From the NCBI GenBank assembly GCA_009781965.1, contig WQUS01000264.1, forward strand, positions 1 to 10,386: DNA of 10,386 nt, written 5' to 3'. Position numbers and translations under genes: made by a program. Positions 6,925-10,386 of the stretch are shown piece after piece (positions within the stretch are counted from its first letter, which is position 1; each line of letters starts with the position of its first letter). The notes below the pieces were generated by a model, which did not search any database, had not been told where the DNA came from, and saw only the letters and a list, made by a program, of their open reading frames with translations. The DNA is from Bacillota bacterium (lineage in GTDB: Bacteria; Bacillota; Desulfotomaculia; Desulfotomaculales; Desulfallaceae).

Positions 6925-7404
6925 ATGGATACGAGGGAGTTAAATGAAGCCGGCCTGGCTGGGGTGATTGACCATACCTTGCTTAAACCCACGGCGGCCA
7001 GCGTGGATATTATAAAATTATGTTCCGAGGCGGTGGCTTATAATTTCGCGGCGGTGTGTATTAATCCCTGTTGGGTTTCCTTGGCTGCCGGGCAATTAGC
7101 AGGCTCAAATGTGGCGGTGTGCGCCGTGATTGGTTTCCCCCTTGGAGCCACATCCACTGCCGCTAAGGCTGCCGAAGCAAGCTTGGCTGTCCGGGACGGC
7201 GCCCGGGAAGTGGACATGGTGATTAATATCGGCGCATTGCTGGAAGGGCGTACGGATGTTGTCATGAATGATATGCAAGCGGTCGGCGAAGCTGCCCGGG
7301 CTCAAAACCCTGACGCAATCACCAAAGTAATTATTGAGACTTGTTATTTAAACCGGGCAGAGAAGATTCACGGTGTCCGTTTCTGTCGCGAATGCTTATT
7401 TTGA
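6925..7404 (+). pseudogene. deoC: Deoxyribose-phosphate aldolase, 3'-truncated
   Basis: DeoC cleaves 2-deoxyribose 5-phosphate to glyceraldehyde 3-phosphate and acetaldehyde in deoxynucleoside catabolism. The ATG at 6925 has GGAGGGG 6 nt upstream. Clear family motifs follow: IDHTLLKPTA, AVCINPCWV, VCAVIGFPLGA, EVDMVINIGALLEG (containing the conserved active-site Asp) and KVIIETCYLNRAEKI. Similarity stops near nt 7368; an unrelated 11-residue tail (HGVRFCRECLF) runs to the TGA at 7402-7404. Full-length DeoC has about 215-225 residues and this has 159. The missing third contains the VKTSTGF Schiff-base lysine and the VKASGG lysine, so no aldolase activity is expected. The stop lies only 14 bp from the end of the convergent mgtA, which places a recombination or deletion endpoint between them. 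No neighbouring nucleoside genes (deoD, pdp, cdd) are present. Confidence 0.85.
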
Positions 7405-7418
7405 ACGAACTTACAATC

Positions 7419-10043
7419 TTACAGCCACTCTTTATGACGCTTGATATAGAAATGTTTGACAGTTTGCACCGTGATTGCATACAAGACCAAAATGCCTACA
7501 AGGAACAGATAATATGTTGCGGGCATGACAACAAAATTGAATCCGGGTACACCGCTTAGCGCTAGTGGAATGACAAGCGCCGCAATTATACATAAAATTG
7601 TTGAGAATAGCAATTTTTTATCAGCCCGCGATTGGATGAAAGGAATTTTAGCCGTACGGACAAAATGTACAATAAGTAGCTGTGAAATCAACCCTTCGAT
7701 GAACCAACCGGTCTGGAAAAAACTTTGTTTTGCAATGATGTTATAGCCAAGCAAAAACCATAACCCCGCGAACATCATCATATCAAACACTGAACTGGTG
7801 ACGCCGAACCAGTTCATGAAGTGGGCTAAGCCTTTCATGTTCCACTTTTTCGGCTCTTTCAAAAATTCCGGATCGACATTATCCCACGGGATCGCGATCT
7901 GAGACAGATCATACACGAGATTCTGAATTAAAATCATGATCGCGATCATTGGCAGGAAAGGCAATAAAATGCTGGCAACCAATACACTGAACACATTGCC
8001 GAAGTTACCGGACAGCGACATCTTAATATATTTCATGATGTTTCCATAGATGCGTCTACCTTCGTAAATACCGTCTTTCAGCACGCCAAGGCTTTTTTCT
8101 AACAGGATGATATCGGAACTCTCTTTCGCGATATCCGTCGCGCTGTCCACCGATATTTCTACGTCGGCGCCGCGCAGCGACGGCGCGTCGTTGACGCCAT
8201 CGCCCATATATCCAACCACATGCCCGTTTTTCCGCAGCATTGTCACAACGCGCTCTTTTTGCATTGGAGCCAGCCGTGCGAAAACATTTGCTTGCTCGAT
8301 AGCTGTTTTCAATTCGCTTTCCGACATTTTTTCAATATCAGCGCCGGTTAGGATTTTGTCGAAGCGCAAGCCAACTTGTGTGCAGATGTGCTGTGCCACC
8401 AACGGCGCGTCACCGGTTAGAACCTTGATGTTGACACCCGCGTCATACAGGGTCGCAATCGCATCGGCAACATCAGGTTTCGGCGGATCGAGAAACGCTA
8501 CGTATCCAATGAACGTCATTTCGCTCTCGTCTTGCGGACCGAATTGATTAACGCCGGGATATTCTTTCTTCTCAGCAATGGCGATAACATGCATACCCTG
8601 ATTGTTCAGCTCATCAGAATGGCTCATGATTTTCGCAGTCTGTTCAGTTTGGATAGGGATAACCTGATCGCCGTCCTTGACGGTGGTGCAGGCTTTAATC
8701 ACTTCTTCAATCGCGCCTTTGGTGATAATACGGATGTTGCCGCCAGCGTCCTGAATTACGATACTCATGCGCTTGCGGTTGTAATCGAATGGAATCTCGT
8801 CGATCTTTTTGTATTTGCTTATGTCGTCCTTTATTCCATGCTCAGTGCCGAAAGCAATAATGGCTTTGTCAATCAGGTTTTTGATGCCCGTGGAGAAGTA
8901 GCTGTTCATAAACGCGTAGTCGAGTATCTCAATATCGTCCTGTCCGTTGACATTCATATACCGTTGGAGTTCGACGTTGTCAATGGTCAGTGTGCCGGTT
9001 TTGTCGGTGCACAGTGTATCAATAGCGCCGAGGTTCTGAATCGACGAGATATTCTTGACAATCGTTTTCTTTTTGGCCAAGAAACTCGCGCCTTTACTCA
9101 GTGTTGAGTTGATAATCATGGGCATCATTCCTGGCGTAATCCCCACCGCCACCGCGATGGAAAACATCAGCGCGTCAATCCAACTGCCTTTGACGAAACC
9201 ATTGATCAGGAACACGCCCACTACGACAACTGACATGTAAATCAACAGCAGATTGGTAATCTTTTTGACACCAGTTTCAAAGTTGGTGGCTTTCTTGTTG
9301 CTCTCCACCGTGACGGCGATATGCCCCATATAAGTGCCTTTACCAGTCTTGACAACGACGCCCACACCAGATCCGTTGACCACGTTACACCCCATCAGAC
9401 AGATATCGTCAAGCTCGGTGCTGCTTTTGGTCAAATCAGGTTCGAAATTCCACTTCTCTACTGGCACTGACTCGCCGGTAAACATAGACTGCGATATGAA
9501 CAAATCTTTGCTGTCAATGATACGCAGATCGGCTGGGATGATGGAACCCGAACCCAGTTCCACCACGTCGCCGGTCACAATTTCTTCAATATTCTTTTTT
9601 ATCAGCTGGCCGTCACGCCGCACGTCCACGGTGGTATGCAACATGGTTTTCAGCTTTTCACTGCTAAGATAGGATGCATAATCCTGCACGAATCGGATAA
9701 TAGCACTGATCACCGCCAGAGCAAATATGATGGAAGCACCCAGCAAATCCCCGACCAACGGGGTAAGCGATGTCACGCCCAGCAAAATCAGCACAATGAT
9801 AAATTCGTCTAAAAAAGATTTGAACAAAAATATGTACCACGGTTTATGCTTCGAGTCACTTGTCGTGTTCTGCCCGTTCGCGGCCAGCCGCTTGTCCGCT
9901 TCCGATTCGCTGAGGCCGACTTCCGTGCTGTTCAAACTTTTCAGCACGTCGTCCGCCGTACCACCGGCAAACGATTTATAATTCTGTTCCATCTCTGCGT
10001 TTTGGTTGATAATGCTTTTGCTGTCCCGATGCGTAATTTTCAT
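7419..10043 (-). CDS. mgtA: Magnesium-translocating P-type ATPase (MgtA/MgtB type)
   Basis: This 874-residue P3B ATPase imports Mg2+ across the cytoplasmic membrane using ATP. It aligns end to end from memory with E. coli MgtA (898 residues). The expected parts occur in order: a short cytoplasmic N terminus, a membrane pair at about 74-120, the actuator loop TGES (189-192), the TPGMMP segment (303-308), the phosphorylation site DKTGTLT with Asp347, KGA (442-444), DPPK (519-522), TGD (543-545), GDGVND (614-619), and the MgtA signature NLVYDLSQIAIPWD (708-721). Further membrane helices end in FYIKRHKEWL. The ATG at 10041-10043 has AGGGAG 5 nt upstream. The frame stays open to a GTG at 10163, but that extension covers GC-rich non-homologous sequence. 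One oddity is that the normally conserved Glu of PExxP is Gly (codon GGA at 9129-9131). I see no recognisable Mg2+ M-box leader. Expression is probably low-Mg2+-induced by family precedent only. Confidence 0.95.
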   Translation of the reverse strand: MKITHRDSKSIINQNAEMEQNYKSFAGGTADDVLKSLNSTEVGLSESEADKRLAANGQNTTSDSKHKPWYIFLFKSFLDEFIIVLILLGVTSLTPLVGDLLGASIIFALAVISAIIRFVQDYASYLSSEKLKTMLHTTVDVRRDGQLIKKNIEEIVTGDVVELGSGSIIPADLRIIDSKDLFISQSMFTGESVPVEKWNFEPDLTKSSTELDDICLMGCNVVNGSGVGVVVKTGKGTYMGHIAVTVESNKKATNFETGVKKITNLLLIYMSVVVVGVFLINGFVKGSWIDALMFSIAVAVGITPGMMPMIINSTLSKGASFLAKKKTIVKNISSIQNLGAIDTLCTDKTGTLTIDNVELQRYMNVNGQDDIEILDYAFMNSYFSTGIKNLIDKAIIAFGTEHGIKDDISKYKKIDEIPFDYNRKRMSIVIQDAGGNIRIITKGAIEEVIKACTTVKDGDQVIPIQTEQTAKIMSHSDELNNQGMHVIAIAEKKEYPGVNQFGPQDESEMTFIGYVAFLDPPKPDVADAIATLYDAGVNIKVLTGDAPLVAQHICTQVGLRFDKILTGADIEKMSESELKTAIEQANVFARLAPMQKERVVTMLRKNGHVVGYMGDGVNDAPSLRGADVEISVDSATDIAKESSDIILLEKSLGVLKDGIYEGRRIYGNIMKYIKMSLSGNFGNVFSVLVASILLPFLPMIAIMILIQNLVYDLSQIAIPWDNVDPEFLKEPKKWNMKGLAHFMNWFGVTSSVFDMMMFAGLWFLLGYNIIAKQSFFQTGWFIEGLISQLLIVHFVRTAKIPFIQSRADKKLLFSTILCIIAALVIPLALSGVPGFNFVVMPATYYLFLVGILVLYAITVQTVKHFYIKRHKEWL

Positions 10044-10080
10044 GAAATCTCCCTGTTTCCTTCTGAATAAAATATAAATA

Positions 10081-10260
10081 ATCGCCGCTTGCGCTCCGTC
10101 GTTTTCCCTCGTGCGTTCCCCCCGGCAAGGGTTAACAATCCGCAGAAAAGCGGAGAGGTTCACACGCGCCCGGAGTGGACGAACGGCAAGGCGGTGCGGG
10201 TATCGCGGCGGCTTGTCCGGCAGGACGCAAGCCCCGCCAGTGGCGGCGTTCCGCCTCGCA
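10081..10260. other. GC-rich, hairpin-rich block upstream of mgtA
   Basis: By count, 122 of 180 bases are G or C (68%), against 45% in 10261-10320. It holds three compact inverted repeats: TCCGC-N6-GCGGA (10139-10154), GCTTGTCC paired with GGA..CAAGC (10211-10232), and GGCGG-CGTT-CCGCC (10242-10255). No protein family is recognisable in any frame. It separates the start of a presumed toxin gene from the mgtA ribosome binding site. It could be a repeat/mobile-element remnant or a structured mgtA leader; the abrupt composition change favours imported sequence. Confidence 0.5.
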
Positions 10261-10285
10261 ATGCCAACAGTTTTATTTCCGACAC
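10160..10285 (-). pseudogene. Stub of a gene following the antitoxin (possible truncated RelE/YafQ-type toxin)
   Basis: A GTG (10283-10285) lies 2 nt after the antitoxin stop and is preceded by GGAGG at about 8-nt spacing, the arrangement expected for the toxin gene of a RelB-RelE operon. The first codons read VSEIKL. From about 10267 the sequence turns into GC-rich DNA coding for a 41-residue Arg/Pro-rich peptide unlike any RelE toxin, ending with TGA at 10160-10162. The toxin appears cut off after about six codons. With so few original residues left, the identity rests on position only. Confidence 0.35.
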
Positions 10286-10287
10286 GC

Positions 10288-10386
10288 TTAATCCTCCGAA
10301 TCTTCGGTGTCTAATTCCGCGATCATTTCTTTGACGGATGTATAGGATTTCGCTTTGATTTTTCCGTTTGAAATATACCGCGCTTC
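10288..10386 (-). CDS. RelB/DinJ-like antitoxin, C-terminal end (5' part outside window)
   Basis: The frame is open from the right edge to a TAA at 10288-10290 and gives 32 residues. The pattern ARYISNGKIKAKSYTSVKEMIAEL followed by an acidic tail is typical of the toxin-binding C terminus of RelB/DinJ antitoxins (a short SGK..K.Y.SV.E....L motif). Such antitoxins are usually 80-95 residues, so about two thirds, including the ribbon-helix-helix DNA-binding domain, lies beyond the window. The downstream gene, where the toxin should be, is a stub. The family call is made from a short fragment and is moderate. Confidence 0.6.
   Translation of the reverse strand, partial: EARYISNGKIKAKSYTSVKEMIAELDTEDSED

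Noticed and set aside
8532..9107. 191-aa plus-strand ORF and other plus-strand ORFs across mgtA
   Set aside because: They are antisense shadows of a clear full-length P-type ATPase.
10044..10163. 40-residue N-terminal extension of MgtA from GTG 10163
   Set aside because: It encodes non-homologous sequence from the GC-rich block; ATG 10043 has its own ribosome binding site and matches the family start.
10044..10287. Mg2+ M-box riboswitch before mgtA
   Set aside because: I could not find the conserved M-box core in the minus-strand leader; the hairpins present are unrelated. A covariance search would settle it.

Overview
The window reads as an accessory stretch of a Bacillota (Firmicutes) chromosome, most likely Clostridia or Negativicutes. 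The evidence is strong AGGAGG-type ribosome binding sites, use of TTG and GTG starts, and gene families typical of that group (small DUF3781 and DUF3795 proteins, an anchored CHAP protein, an Lnu-type nucleotidyltransferase, a clostridial-looking MgtA). No rRNA or tRNA anchors the taxonomy, so this is an inference. Base composition is patchy: the Lhr gene is GC-rich, 3.8-5.8 kb is AT-rich, and 10081-10260 is a block of about 68% GC.

Layout. (1) 2-3793, plus strand: the C-terminal part of a very large Lhr-family helicase whose ATPase core lies left of the window. It carries two repeat-derived insertions. (2) 3851-5185, minus strand: a small two-helix membrane protein, a lincosamide/aminoglycoside-type nucleotidyltransferase, and a KptA-like RNA 2'-phosphotransferase lacking about 50 central residues. 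(3) 5186-5366: a divergent regulatory region with a perfect 16-bp palindrome. (4) 5367-6694, plus strand: a CHAP-domain gene broken by an internal deletion with a frame change, then an ORF joining DUF3781 to a cysteine-rich DUF3795 protein. (5) 6925-7404, plus strand: deoC without its last third, preceded by two near-identical 18-bp operator-like elements. (6) 7419-10043, minus strand: a full-length MgtA-type Mg2+ P-type ATPase. (7) 10044-10386, minus strand: a GC-rich structured block, a stub where a toxin gene would start, and the end of a RelB/DinJ-like antitoxin.

What ties the window together is damage rather than a pathway. Between about 4.7 and 7.4 kb, and again near 10.28 kb, up to five genes in a row show a recognisable start and/or end with a defined segment missing or fused. 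kptA, the CHAP gene and deoC have lost catalytic residues. Lhr, the nucleotidyltransferase and MgtA look intact where visible. Either the locus is under strong deletional decay (an old mobile-element or defence-island scar), or the assembly lost or joined pieces here. Read mapping across the junctions would separate the two. I do not see a convincing complete new multi-gene system. The best novelty candidates are the DUF3781-DUF3795 fusion, the repeat-built insertions in Lhr and the serial deletion pattern.
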